Assembly: GCA_028752905.1 (NCBI GenBank)
Contig: JAQNBH010000010.1
Span: 21,127,308-21,191,307, forward strand
Direction of reading: 5' to 3'
Origin: Cladorhizidae sp. MBARI D1340-BT2
Lineage: Eukaryota > Porifera > Demospongiae > Poecilosclerida > Cladorhizidae
DNA: 64,000 nt
Positions within the stretch are counted from its first letter, which is position 1, and each line of letters begins with the position of its first letter. The notes under the pieces were generated by a model, which saw nothing but the letters and a program-made list of their open reading frames with translations, did not search any database and had not been told where the DNA came from. This document shows, one piece after another, positions 30,663 to 38,902 of the stretch. The position numbers and the translations under genes are program-made.

Positions 30663-33600
30663 CTCCCCCTTCCTCGGTTCGCACGTCCTCGTCGCGACTC
30701 AGTCCATCTGCATTCCCGTTAGCTGTTCCGGCTCTGTGGTGGATGGTGAAATTGTAATCCTGCAGTGCCAACGCCCATCTTGTTAGTCGCCCGTGCGAGT
30801 CCTTCAGGTGGGCCATGTGAGCGAGAGGGTTGTGGTCGGTTTGCACCACAAACTTCCTTCCCTCTAAGTACACCCGGAAGTGGCGGATCCCGTCCACAAT
30901 CGCCAGTGCTTCCCTCTCTATCGTTGAGTAGTTTATTTCCCTCTGAAGCAACTTCCTCGACCCGTACCCCACCGGATGTTCTTCTCCCTGCTGGTTTCTC
31001 TGGCTCAGCACATAGCCCAGGCCAACATCGGAGGCATCTGTCTGTAACACAAATTCACTTGCCCAATTGGGTGATACCAATACAGGGTGGTTAGTTAAAA
31101 CATTTTTCAATTCAATAAATGCACCAGTACATTCCATATTCCAATTCAATACATTATTCATTGATTTCTTCGTTAAGTTAGTTAGGGGTGTGGCAATTCT
31201 GGAAAAATTGGGGATAAATCGCCTGTAGTATCCTGCTAGGCCTAAAAAGGCTCTTAACTGTCGCTTGGTCCTGGGTTGAGTGTAAGAGGATATTGCTTCC
31301 ACCTTACACTCTACCGGTTTAACTCGGCCTCCACCTACATTATGACCTAAATACGTGCAGTAGCTCTTGCCAAACTGGCACTTCTCCAGCTTAATCGTTA
31401 GTCCTGCGTTCCTCAGACGCTCTAGCACAGTGGCTATATTCTTCAAATGCTCACCCCAACTACTACTAAAGATTACGATATCATCTAGATATGCCGCAGT
31501 GAACTGGGACAAACCTGATAATATATGGTCCATCAGACGCTGGAACGTCGATGGAGCTGAGACTAGGCCAAAAGGCATGGTAGTGAACTCGTATTTCCCA
31601 TAGGGAGTGATGAAGGCGGTCTTCTCCCTATCACTCTCTCTCACTGGTACCTGGTGGTACCCTTTGGTAAGGTCCAATGTGGTTAAATATTCGGCCCCTC
31701 CCAAGTTATCAATCAGTTCTTCAATATTAGGTAATGGGTAAGGGTCTCCTGTGGTTACACGGTTCAATCTACGGTAGTCTACGCACATGCGTCTGGTTCC
31801 GTCCTTCTTGGGTACTAGCACTATTGGGGCCGCCCAAGGACTCTTACTAGGGGTTATTATTCCTAGGTTCAACAAGGTTCTGATCTCTTCCTCTAAATAC
31901 TGCTTCGAGGCTTGTGCCAAACGATATGCAGGCAAACGGATGGGTGGTGCCTCCCCAGTTGGAATCACATGTTCCACCAACTGGGTTCTCCCTGGTATAT
32001 TACAAATTACATCAGAGAAGCTGCTTTTCAACTGGGTAGACTGTGTCTCGGAAAGAGAACCTATTGGCTCTTCTTTTAGGGGGGTCCCACTTCCTACCTC
32101 TTCCCCAAAGAATGCCGCTGCTGTGGGCGCATGCCACGCTTTTAAAGCATTTATATGGTAGGTCTGCAGTGGTTTTTTCACCTTTCCAGTACTCAATTTG
32201 TATGTCACATCCGTTGCTTTCTCCATTACCTCAAAAGGGCCCTGCCACTCATTGAGTAGCTTGTCCTGCTTCCTTGGGCGGAAGGCCAGGACAAACTCAC
32301 CCACTTCAAAGTTTCGCGTCACCGCCTTCCTATCGTACTGACACTTGTCTCTTGCTTTGGACTCTCGCTCATTCTCTTGAGCTATTTGTTTGGTCATTTC
32401 CAAATTCGTTTGCAAAGCCTGCAGATACTCAGGCGTGTCTACAGCACTCTCTTCCTCCTTCTTCTTCCAGAATCTGGTCAACTGGTCTAGGGGCATCCTC
32501 ATCCCTCTCCCAAAAAGCAACTCATATGGGGAAAAGCCAGTAGTTTTGTGGGGGGTTCCCCGATAAGCCCATAGAAGGTAGGGCAAGCATTTGTCCCATT
32601 CTATGTCTTGACTTGTTGTTAGCTTGCGCAACAAACGCTTCATGGTGGAGTTGAAACGCTCCACCATACCATCCGTTTGGGGATGATATGGTGAAGTTCT
32701 GACTCTCTTGATCCCAGTTAATTTACACAGGTGGGTCATCACCTTTCCCACAAAGTTTGTCCCATTGTCTGTCAGGATTTCCTCTGGCAGACCTATTCTG
32801 GCTATCACTTCCATCAAACACTCCGCGATGGTTTCCGCGGTGGCATTCCTCAAGGGGAAAGCCTCCGGCCATTGGGTACAATAATCCATAATTACGAGTA
32901 TGAATTTATTCCCTCCCTTCGTTCTTTTGAGGGGGCCAAATATATCCATGGCGATTCGGGCAAATGGTTGGCCTATGATAGGTAGGGGTTGTAGGGGGTT
33001 CCTGGCTGAAATAGCAGGTCTAGCCTTCTGGCAAATGGGGCATGACTGGCACAGGGCGTGGACATCGCTGGCCAGCCCCGGCCAATCCATGCGGGCTCTG
33101 ATCAAATTCAATGTCCTCTCTTGGCCAAAGTGGCCTGCCACTATTGATGTGTGGGCCAGCCTCAACACTTTGGCTCTAGCTAGTTTAGGTACTACTATCA
33201 AACTCTTCCCTCCCTTGAGATAGGGTTTCCTCATGATTAACCCACCCTCGAGAAAATAGTCATGTTCACTATTAGTACTTATTTTCTCTCGTATCTTACG
33301 TAGGGTGCCATCTGTCTGCTGTTGGGTTTGAAGCTCCTGTGGTGAGATGAAGTCTAGTTCTTCTGACTTCTCTGGTGTGGTGTCACTGGGGACGGTTGTG
33401 TCCGGTTCCTTCTTCTTAGCTTCCTCTTCCCTGTGGTCATCCGTGCTGGGCATCAGTGAGTGAATCACAGGCTCATCCTGACGTTGTTGCAGGTCCTCGT
33501 CCTTCTGCTGCTGAGCCCGGGCCTTCTCCTGGGCCCTCGTTGTGGTGATCAAACCAAGTTCAGTTGTGGTGGCGGTTGTAGCCGCAACTTCCTTCTTTGA

Positions 33601-35181
33601 AGTGCCCAAAGCTTCCCTCAGATATTTTCTGAAATAGGGGATGTCATGTCCTAACAACATATCACAACTTAAATGTTGGCTAACGCCTACTACCATGGTT
33701 TCTTCCCTTCCCTCTAGCTGGATGGTTATTTTTGCAGCTGGGAACTGGGTGTTCTTTGAACTAGCAGTTCGGTACTGAATACTCCAAGGCAAATAGTCTG
33801 TCTCTCTTACACACCTAGGGTGCACAATGCTTTTGGTGCATCCCGTGTCAAGTAATGCCCTCACTGGGGTGCCGTTAATGGCCACCTCCCTTGTCCAAAC
33901 TGGCAAATCTTCCCTCTGGCTCACTGCACAGTTGCTTTGCTCAAGTTTGACACGGCAGTCTCGCTGGTAGTGCCCTGCCTTTCCACAACGGAAGCAGGAT
34001 ATTGTTTTTGGGTCCCTCCCTTGGGTATAGTAATATTTACTACCCTTACCTTGTTCCGGGTGTGTGTTTGGGGATGCATTGTAGGCTGGGGGACGCGCAT
34101 TCTCTCTGCGGTCCTGGTTCCATGGTCTGGGGTGGTTAGTCTCCCTGGAAGGCATTAGTCCTCTTCCTCTTGGTTCTTGGTGATTGGGGTGGTTAGTCTC
34201 CCTGGAAGGCATGGTCCCTCTTCCTCTCTGTTCCGAATAATTGGGGTGGTTAGTCTCCCTGGAAGGCATGGTCCCTCTTCCTCTCTGTTCGGGTCTGTAG
34301 GGGTGGTTAGCCTCCCTATCCCGGTCTCCTCGCGGGATATTCAAGTGCCTGATGGCTGCTGCTGTCAGCTCCTCGTAGGTCTCGGGGTTAGTCTGACGCA
34401 TCCGTACTTCCAGCAATCGGGGCAATTTCTGCATTGTCAATTCAAATAAAAACATATCAATTATGGGTTTACCCTCCGCTTCAACCCAGCGGTTAAAGAG
34501 CTGTTTCCGGTCCCGGAACCAGACTTCGGGGGTGTTGGAGTCAAATGGGGAGTCAAAGATTTGCTTCCGATAGGACTCTGCAGTGACCTGGTAAGTTGCT
34601 CTCAGCACCTGGCCAACCTTCTCAAAGTCATTCTGGTACTCTACAGAAAGGGAAGAAATAGCTAACATCCCCTGCCCACTTAACGCGCTGCGCAGTTGGA
34701 CACACCATTGATTAGCTGGCCACTCATTGGCTCTAGCTATGACAGAAAATAGGTCTAGGTAAGCCCCCATATCGTCGATGCCCTCCACAAATTTCTGTAA
34801 CCTTAGTTGAGGTGTTGGTGGTGGTGGAGGATCTCTCCTCTGGGTTATGGCTTGCTGCATCTGTGTCATCATCTGGGCCATCTGCTGTTCCTGGCGCTCT
34901 TGTCTTTGAGCTTCTCGCTCCTTCTGCTCTGCGTCGCGCATGTATCTCTCTTGCTGCCGTTGCGCTTCTCGCTCCCTCAGTTCGTCTTCGCGCTGGTATC
35001 TCTCTTCCTCTCTGCGCGCTTTGCTGTCCTCGGCCTTAATGAACCTGTCCATTAGCACTGATCTCGATAGTGGTGGTTCATCAAAAGGCTCTAGCTCTGG
35101 CGGATCCTCTTCTGGATCCCCAGGGGTCCTCCCACTTCTCAATTGGCGGTCCTCTTCCGCTCTTCCTGATTTCTGTGCCAT
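30502..35181 (-). CDS. Family-A gag-pol polyprotein (gag-PR-INT-RT-RNase H)
   Basis: One frame, 1,559 codons from ATG at 35,181; an earlier in-frame ATG at 35,217 gives 1,571 residues, used for numbering here. Order: charged coiled-coil gag (55-125), capsid-like region (135-295), three GRG.MPSRETNHP repeats (312-363), zinc knuckle C408-C411-H416-C421, protease D457-T-G, integrase zinc site H689/H696/C726/C729, integrase core D758, D817, E853 (35 residues between the last two), C-terminal GPF module (about 991), RT with YLDD at 1243-1246, RNase H D1394, E1434, D1461, D1504. No gag stop or frameshift separates gag from pol. The last 52 or so residues are encoded by the 3' LTR and hold a PEEPRE.HHHTTT repeat. 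I prefer the ATG at 35,181 because the 12 residues before it are hydrophobic and unlike gag. Confidence 0.95.
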   Translation of the reverse strand: MAQKSGRAEEDRQLRSGRTPGDPEEDPPELEPFDEPPLSRSVLMDRFIKAEDSKARREEERYQREDELREREAQRQQERYMRDAEQKEREAQRQERQEQQMAQMMTQMQQAITQRRDPPPPPTPQLRLQKFVEGIDDMGAYLDLFSVIARANEWPANQWCVQLRSALSGQGMLAISSLSVEYQNDFEKVGQVLRATYQVTAESYRKQIFDSPFDSNTPEVWFRDRKQLFNRWVEAEGKPIIDMFLFELTMQKLPRLLEVRMRQTNPETYEELTAAAIRHLNIPRGDRDREANHPYRPEQRGRGTMPSRETNHPNYSEQRGRGTMPSRETNHPNHQEPRGRGLMPSRETNHPRPWNQDRRENARPPAYNASPNTHPEQGKGSKYYYTQGRDPKTISCFRCGKAGHYQRDCRVKLEQSNCAVSQREDLPVWTREVAINGTPVRALLDTGCTKSIVHPRCVRETDYLPWSIQYRTASSKNTQFPAAKITIQLEGREETMVVGVSQHLSCDMLLGHDIPYFRKYLREALGTSKKEVAATTATTTELGLITTTRAQEKARAQQQKDEDLQQRQDEPVIHSLMPSTDDHREEEAKKKEPDTTVPSDTTPEKSEELDFISPQELQTQQQTDGTLRKIREKISTNSEHDYFLEGGLIMRKPYLKGGKSLIVVPKLARAKVLRLAHTSIVAGHFGQERTLNLIRARMDWPGLASDVHALCQSCPICQKARPAISARNPLQPLPIIGQPFARIAMDIFGPLKRTKGGNKFILVIMDYCTQWPEAFPLRNATAETIAECLMEVIARIGLPEEILTDNGTNFVGKVMTHLCKLTGIKRVRTSPYHPQTDGMVERFNSTMKRLLRKLTTSQDIEWDKCLPYLLWAYRGTPHKTTGFSPYELLFGRGMRMPLDQLTRFWKKKEEESAVDTPEYLQALQTNLEMTKQIAQENERESKARDKCQYDRKAVTRNFEVGEFVLAFRPRKQDKLLNEWQGPFEVMEKATDVTYKLSTGKVKKPLQTYHINALKAWHAPTAAAFFGEEVGSGTPLKEEPIGSLSETQSTQLKSSFSDVICNIPGRTQLVEHVIPTGEAPPIRLPAYRLAQASKQYLEEEIRTLLNLGIITPSKSPWAAPIVLVPKKDGTRRMCVDYRRLNRVTTGDPYPLPNIEELIDNLGGAEYLTTLDLTKGYHQVPVRESDREKTAFITPYGKYEFTTMPFGLVSAPSTFQRLMDHILSGLSQFTAAYLDDIVIFSSSWGEHLKNIATVLERLRNAGLTIKLEKCQFGKSYCTYLGHNVGGGRVKPVECKVEAISSYTQPRTKRQLRAFLGLAGYYRRFIPNFSRIATPLTNLTKKSMNNVLNWNMECTGAFIELKNVLTNHPVLVSPNWASEFVLQTDASDVGLGYVLSQRNQQGEEHPVGYGSRKLLQREINYSTIEREALAIVDGIRHFRVYLEGRKFVVQTDHNPLAHMAHLKDSHGRLTRWALALQDYNFTIHHRAGTANGNADGLSRDEDVRTEEGGVSGKLNPLTTDTPPTSPTFPEEPRERHHHTTTFPEEPREPHHHTTTWPDVLAR
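30663..30675 (-). promoter_or_regulatory. Polypurine tract (family A)
   Basis: The minus strand reads GAGGAAGGGGGAG immediately before the 3' LTR (TGTCAGGG). This is the expected plus-strand primer. It lies inside the polyprotein reading frame. Confidence 0.85.
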
Positions 35182-35580
35182 ATTCAAGAACAGAAGAAAA
35201 AAAGAATACAAAATCAATTATCTTACCGCGCACTCGCGGGTAACTCAAAGGCACAACAACCACTGTAAGAAAAATAATCAACAGAAATATACAGTGGTTC
35301 CGAAGAACTAATAACACAATGTTTTTACTTAATAAGCCGTATCTGCGCAACACCGCGACCGCTTCGTTGATCTCTTCTTTTCTGCTGACTCTTTCCTCTC
35401 TTAGGAAAATTCTTCTTCTCCTCTCCCACTCTTGGAGGAGTACGTGACTATGCTGACCCGTCTGGTCAGTCCACGTCCAACTTTGTATCTTCTGTACAAC
35501 TTCCACTTGAGAATCCAATGCTACTCTTCTGGAGATACTCCTCTTGAGATACTCCTGGCCTTTCTCACTCGCTAGAGAAA
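35182..35580 (-). other. Family-A 5' leader
   Basis: About 400 bp between the primer site and the gag start. A minus-strand frame (35,758-35,081) runs through LTR and leader but shares no homology with gag and is probably fortuitous. Confidence 0.6.
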
Positions 35581-35597
35581 TCCCACCGCTGCCACCA
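35581..35597 (-). promoter_or_regulatory. Primer binding site, tRNA-Leu type (family A)
   Basis: The plus strand TCCCACCGCTGCCACCA is identical to the 3' end of metazoan tRNA-Leu with CCA. One nucleotide separates it from the 5' LTR. It sets the start of minus-strand DNA synthesis. Confidence 0.9.
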
Positions 35598-35598
35598 G

Positions 35599-36252
35599 TG
35601 TCGTGAAAATTTACAGCCTGCTGTCTGCCCCGAGGTTTAACGGTGCCAGACAGACTCCTGGTTTCCAAGATGCCGTAAAGGTAAGCTCGGTCTCTCAGAC
35701 GTCCTGCTCTACCTAAACCAAACTCAGCCCCTCTACCTCCCGTAGATGCTGGAAACAAGTAATCAGCCGAGCTGTTACTTTATAAATACAAATAATAATA
35801 GTTACAAATGGAATACATATGCTGATACATATGGAGTAAGGAATACAACAACGACCATGGGCTCACACTCGAGCACTTAAAGTTCTGGTTCTTAATATTG
35901 GTGATGTTGGAAGTTCTCTGACTTTTACTGACTTTTCTTACTCATTAGCTAAATAATATACAATCCTTTTTATACTCTAGCTAAATACAATGTTCATCAA
36001 AATAACTATGTCCCAAAATGCCCTTATAGGGTCCCGTCTACTGCTGCTGTGACGTTGTCACTGTGGTATGCTGGCCGGATGTGTTGGCTTCTTATCTTGC
36101 CAAAACATCTGGCCAAGTTGTAGTGTGGTGGTGTGGTTCCCGCGGTTCTTCTGGGAATGTTGTAGTGTGGTGGTGTCGTTCCCGTGGTTCTTCTGGGAAT
36201 GTAGGGCTGGTTGGGGGTGTATCTGTAGTCAGGGGGTTCAATTTCCCTGACA
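35599..36252 (-). repeat. Family-A 5' LTR
   Basis: 654 bp, next to the primer binding site. Read on the minus strand it begins TGTCAGGG and ends CACGACA. It differs from the 3' LTR at one base, implying recent insertion. Confidence 0.97.
35779..35789 (-). promoter_or_regulatory. Possible TATA box in family-A 5' LTR
   Basis: The minus strand reads TGTATTTATAAAG within the LTR, about 190 bp before its internal edge. Position and sequence fit an RNA polymerase II promoter in the U3/R region. Motif only. Confidence 0.4.
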
Positions 36253-36257
36253 CTACA
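36253..36257. other. Target-site duplication CTACA, right copy
   Basis: The second copy of the 5-bp duplication. The sequence then continues CAACAATAAAACG, exactly as in copy 2. Confidence 0.95.
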
Positions 36258-36340
36258 CAACAATAAAACGATGCCATCTAGGTGGGCGTTAATAAAGTTA
36301 ATAATTGTCACGAATACTACAATTTCACTGTATCCACGGG

Positions 36341-36460
36341 TCGTACAATGGTGTCGTACAATGGTGGTATTGGGTCTACAATGGTGGTATTGGGTCGTAC
36401 AATGATGGTATTGGGTCGTACAATGGTGGTATTGGGTCGTACAATGGTGGTATTGGGTCA
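36341..36460. repeat. 21-bp tandem repeat, five units (copy 1)
   Basis: The unit is CGTACAATGGTGGTATTGGGT. Copy 2 has the same array at 57,680-57,800. Because 21 is a multiple of three it encodes YNGGIGS periods (plus) and QYHHCTT periods (minus). I regard these as by-products. Confidence 0.92.
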
Positions 36461-36639
36461 CGCCCATTGTCCGTTAGAGCCGATTTTTTTTTTAATCAGT
36501 GAATGTCTATTTGGTGCACTGGCTGCTGTCCGTTGTTCAGAATTGGGAGGTTGTCCGCTATTGCGGGACTTTCTAATGCACTATTCATATGGAGAATCAA
36601 TTGGTGCACCAGCCTCTGTCCAATATAAGGTAGGTGTCC

Positions 36640-37300
36640 GCTATTATAACAGACCAGAAAAAGCCAAGATTGGGGCCATCCGAGATTTCGTTCGACCATG
36701 AAAAAAGAAGGACATCAGGGCTTTTATAGGCCCCACAGTGTAATACAAGCGAATTATGCAACTATTGCTGCACCTTTGATAGACCTTACCAAAAAAGTAT
36801 GCCCAGACAAGCTAGTATGGACATTGCAACATCAAGATGCATTTGATAAACTCAAGCTAGCCCTAGCTTCTGACCCAATCGCCCATGGACCAGATGATTA
36901 TACCAAAGAATGTATCCTCCAGTTAGATGCCTCAGACATGGGGATTGAGCCAGGCAAGTGAAGAGAATGGTGACCGACCTATAGCAATTTACTCGAGGAA
37001 GTTGAAAATGAAAGAACGAAAGTATGCAACAGTGGAGAAGGAATGTCTGGCCATGGTGGATGGAATCAAACACTTTTAGTGAACATAACAGTAGTGCCTT
37101 TTCAGGTGATAACTGATCACAGCTCTTTACACTACCTCATGACCATGAAGGACGTGTGGGGAGAACTAACATGGTGGGCATTGGGCCTATAACCTTTCCA
37201 ATTCACTTCGAGTCACCGACCAGGACCAGTAAATAGCAATGCTGACGGACTCCCTCATCAGGCCTGGGAGAAAGATTCACTTCTGAAAGTAAATGACTGA
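36640..37300 (+). pseudogene. Plus-strand Ty3/gypsy RT-thumb/RNase H fragment (copy 1)
   Basis: Pieces on the plus strand: KAKIGAIRDFVRP and KKDIRAFIG (RT thumb), YATIAAPLIDLTKKVCPDKL (connection), ILQLDASDMGI (RNase H first Asp), SRKLKMKERKYATVEKECLA (Glu), ITDHSSLHYL (Asp) and NADGLPHQ. Several frameshifts and stops. It belongs to a third gypsy lineage, different from families A and B and in the opposite orientation. No LTR found. Confidence 0.75.
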
Positions 37301-37587
37301 CAAGAGAAAGACATCAGGGGTGGGTCGGATGGACGCAAGTGAGAAGTAACATACAAAGTTTATATTCAATGGATGTAGTTAATCAACACACACATAACCA
37401 CGTATGATGTAACATTATATACACATTTTTAAATTGTACACATATCACACCTAGCTGTATAATTCAGTTTCATGGTGCAGTAATGTCAGTTGGTTGCTAT
37501 GCTCCAGCAACTGTCTTATTGATAGCCAAAATCCATGAGCTGTAGAATAGTTCATGTTACAAACTAATATTCTTTTCTCTCCTAAGG
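37301..37587. other. Spacer; possible GT92 3' UTR
   Basis: AT-rich sequence downstream of the minus-strand GT92 gene. No clear motif. Confidence 0.35.
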
Positions 37588-38772
37588 TTAAATATGAGCA
37601 ATATACATCAACTCTTCGTTTACATATCGATTGGATATGAAGCCAGGCAGAGATGAAGAAGAGTGAATCGTTACTACTTCCACAGCAGAAAGTCTAACCA
37701 TTACTTTATTATGTTTGTGTCTTTCACCAACAGGTGATTTCAATGTGTTAGCCATGGCACTGCCGCCATTTCTCAAGTTTGCCAGTAAGTTTTGGGACAT
37801 TTCAGAAGGAAGCCTCTTCCAAGGTATCTGCACAGATTCTAACATGCTATTCTTAAATATCATATTTGTGTAAAAGTGAATGTCCTTTTCATTAGGCTGT
37901 AGTGGAATGAAGAAATCGTCGCTGTCTATCATTAAGGCAATGTCAAACACACCTTGATAGCGCATGATGCAGTCTTGGTATTTTAAACTCTGCGAGTAGT
38001 AAAATACGTTAGCATTTGTCTCCCAAACTTCCATAGACACAAACCCACTATCTAACGCTTCCTTCAAGAATGGATACACTAAAGTGGCATTCTCCAAAAA
38101 GCTCTTGTCTACATTCAAATGCACCCTATCTATGCCAAGAAGTTTCTGGTGTTTGAGCCACTCATTAAAACAGGGTGCATTACCAAATAAGGTAGTGCAC
38201 ACAAGCACAGATTTAACTCCTTTCAATGGAGTAACTATGTCCTTTGGAGTAGAAGAGAGATAAAGAGGATGTTCAGCTGAAGCAAAACTGACTCCACCTC
38301 TATTGTACAGCACACTAGCAAAACTTCAATTAGTGATGGCCTCATACGGAAATCCACTGCATTTGATTATAGCAAAATACCAACTGAAGACATTTTTAAA
38401 CTCTCTCATGATCCAGCCAGCAATGGGGTCTTCTATTATTTCCACTTGTTGAGCCGAATAGCCATTGAGCTCGCATGAAAGTGCGATTTTCTTCGTCAAA
38501 ATGAGCTTATGAACTTCAGCCAGTATGCACACCAAGTTACGAGGTTCCCCCCCAACTGTTCTGTTGTCATAGTATACTTTGCGAGCAACAATAGGTAGAT
38601 CCATGTTCGCTTGAACTGGTGGTATAATCTTGTTGTTCACAACAAATGGTAGAAAGTACTCTAATGGGTCTCTCCTACTGTGGAGAGAAGATATTACCAT
38701 ACTAGTAAAGTAAGTAACCTGCAAAACAACGAGAGCGATAAATAAGCATGTCAAACTGAAATTTATAGCCAT
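37588..38772 (-). CDS. Glycosyltransferase family 92-like protein, copy 1
   Basis: Proposed exons 38,772-38,348 and 38,299-37,588 (378 residues) separated by a 48-bp intron. It starts MAINFSLTCLF with a hydrophobic segment (about residues 6-28), as in type II Golgi glycosyltransferases. The catalytic part begins VLVCTTLFGN (176-182), followed by EWLKHQKLLGIDRVHL, DSGFVSMEVWE, YQDCIMRY, and the metal/sugar-nucleotide motif IDSDDFFIP with D267-S-D269-D-F. This is the order and spacing of GT92 (DUF23) enzymes, which transfer galactose to glycans in animals. Without splicing, one TGA (38,328-38,326) would split the frame. Substrate unknown. Copy 2 differs by one residue (L to F) in the shared part. 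Confidence 0.68.
38300..38347 (-). other. Candidate 48-bp intron in GT92 copy 1
   Basis: On the minus strand it runs from GTATGAG to CAATAG, with a branch-like CACTAAT 27-33 nt before the acceptor. It contains the only in-frame stop (TGA). Its length is a multiple of three and splicing joins Pro to Gly-Gly-Val. An alternative acceptor (TTTTGCTAG) would give a 33-bp intron, also in frame. Confidence 0.5.
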
Positions 38773-38902
38773 AGCTAAGCTACTCAGTCAATTCAAGTGA
38801 ACTACCCGTACGCAGGCGGGGCGGGGTTTCCCCTTCATTTTAATGATTATCATTGGAATGTATGTGTTTTCCCCAACACTGGCACATTTCATTAATATAA
38901 TT
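38773..38902 (-). promoter_or_regulatory. Upstream region of GT92 copy 1
   Basis: About 130 bp between the GT92 start codon and the piggyBac end. It contains a GC-rich stretch (GCAGGCGGGGCGGGG at 38,811-38,825) resembling a GC box. Promoter role is inferred from position only. Copy 2 has lost this region. Confidence 0.3.

Larger units (their letters stand above)
30009..36252 (-). mobile_element. Family-A Ty3/gypsy (Gmr1-type) retrotransposon, full length and apparently intact
   Basis: A 6,244-bp element on the minus strand. It has 654-bp LTRs at both ends (one mismatch), a 5-bp target duplication CTACA, a primer binding site matching tRNA-Leu, a polypurine tract and one uninterrupted gag-PR-INT-RT-RNase H frame. 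Integrase lies before RT, the order of Ty1/copia and of the Gmr1 group of Ty3/gypsy elements. No env-like frame. The duplicated locus at 57,592-57,596 is the uninterrupted target. All structural parts needed for retrotransposition appear present. Activity itself is inference. Confidence 0.95.
15475..38738. repeat. Segmental duplication, copy 1
   Basis: Collinear and nearly identical with 41,880-60,079. The order is family-B gypsy, Penelope-like fragment, minisatellite, acidic exon, two hAT remnants, foldback element, 21-bp repeat, gypsy fragment, GT92 gene. Differences are mainly indels: copy 1 has the family-A insertion (30,009-36,257) and lacks 48,264-49,439 of copy 2. The left edge lies in the family-B LTR and the right edge within the first codons of the GT92 gene. 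Percent identity was not computed. Confidence 0.9.

Noticed and set aside
35581..35597. Considered as part of a tRNA gene
   Set aside because: Only the 3' acceptor end with CCA is present and it abuts an LTR. It is a primer binding site.
35081..35758. 225-codon minus frame through LTR, primer site and leader
   Set aside because: It overlaps the gag start in another frame and shares nothing with family B. Likely fortuitous.
36024..36467. 147-codon minus frame across the 21-bp repeat and 5' LTR
   Set aside because: It is made of repeat periods (QYHHCTT) plus the LTR tail, interrupted in copy 2 by absence of the element. Chance fusion.
38326..38328. TGA in GT92 considered as selenocysteine or pseudogene stop
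   Set aside because: No selenocysteine context is visible, and a small intron explains it better. A pseudogene is still possible.
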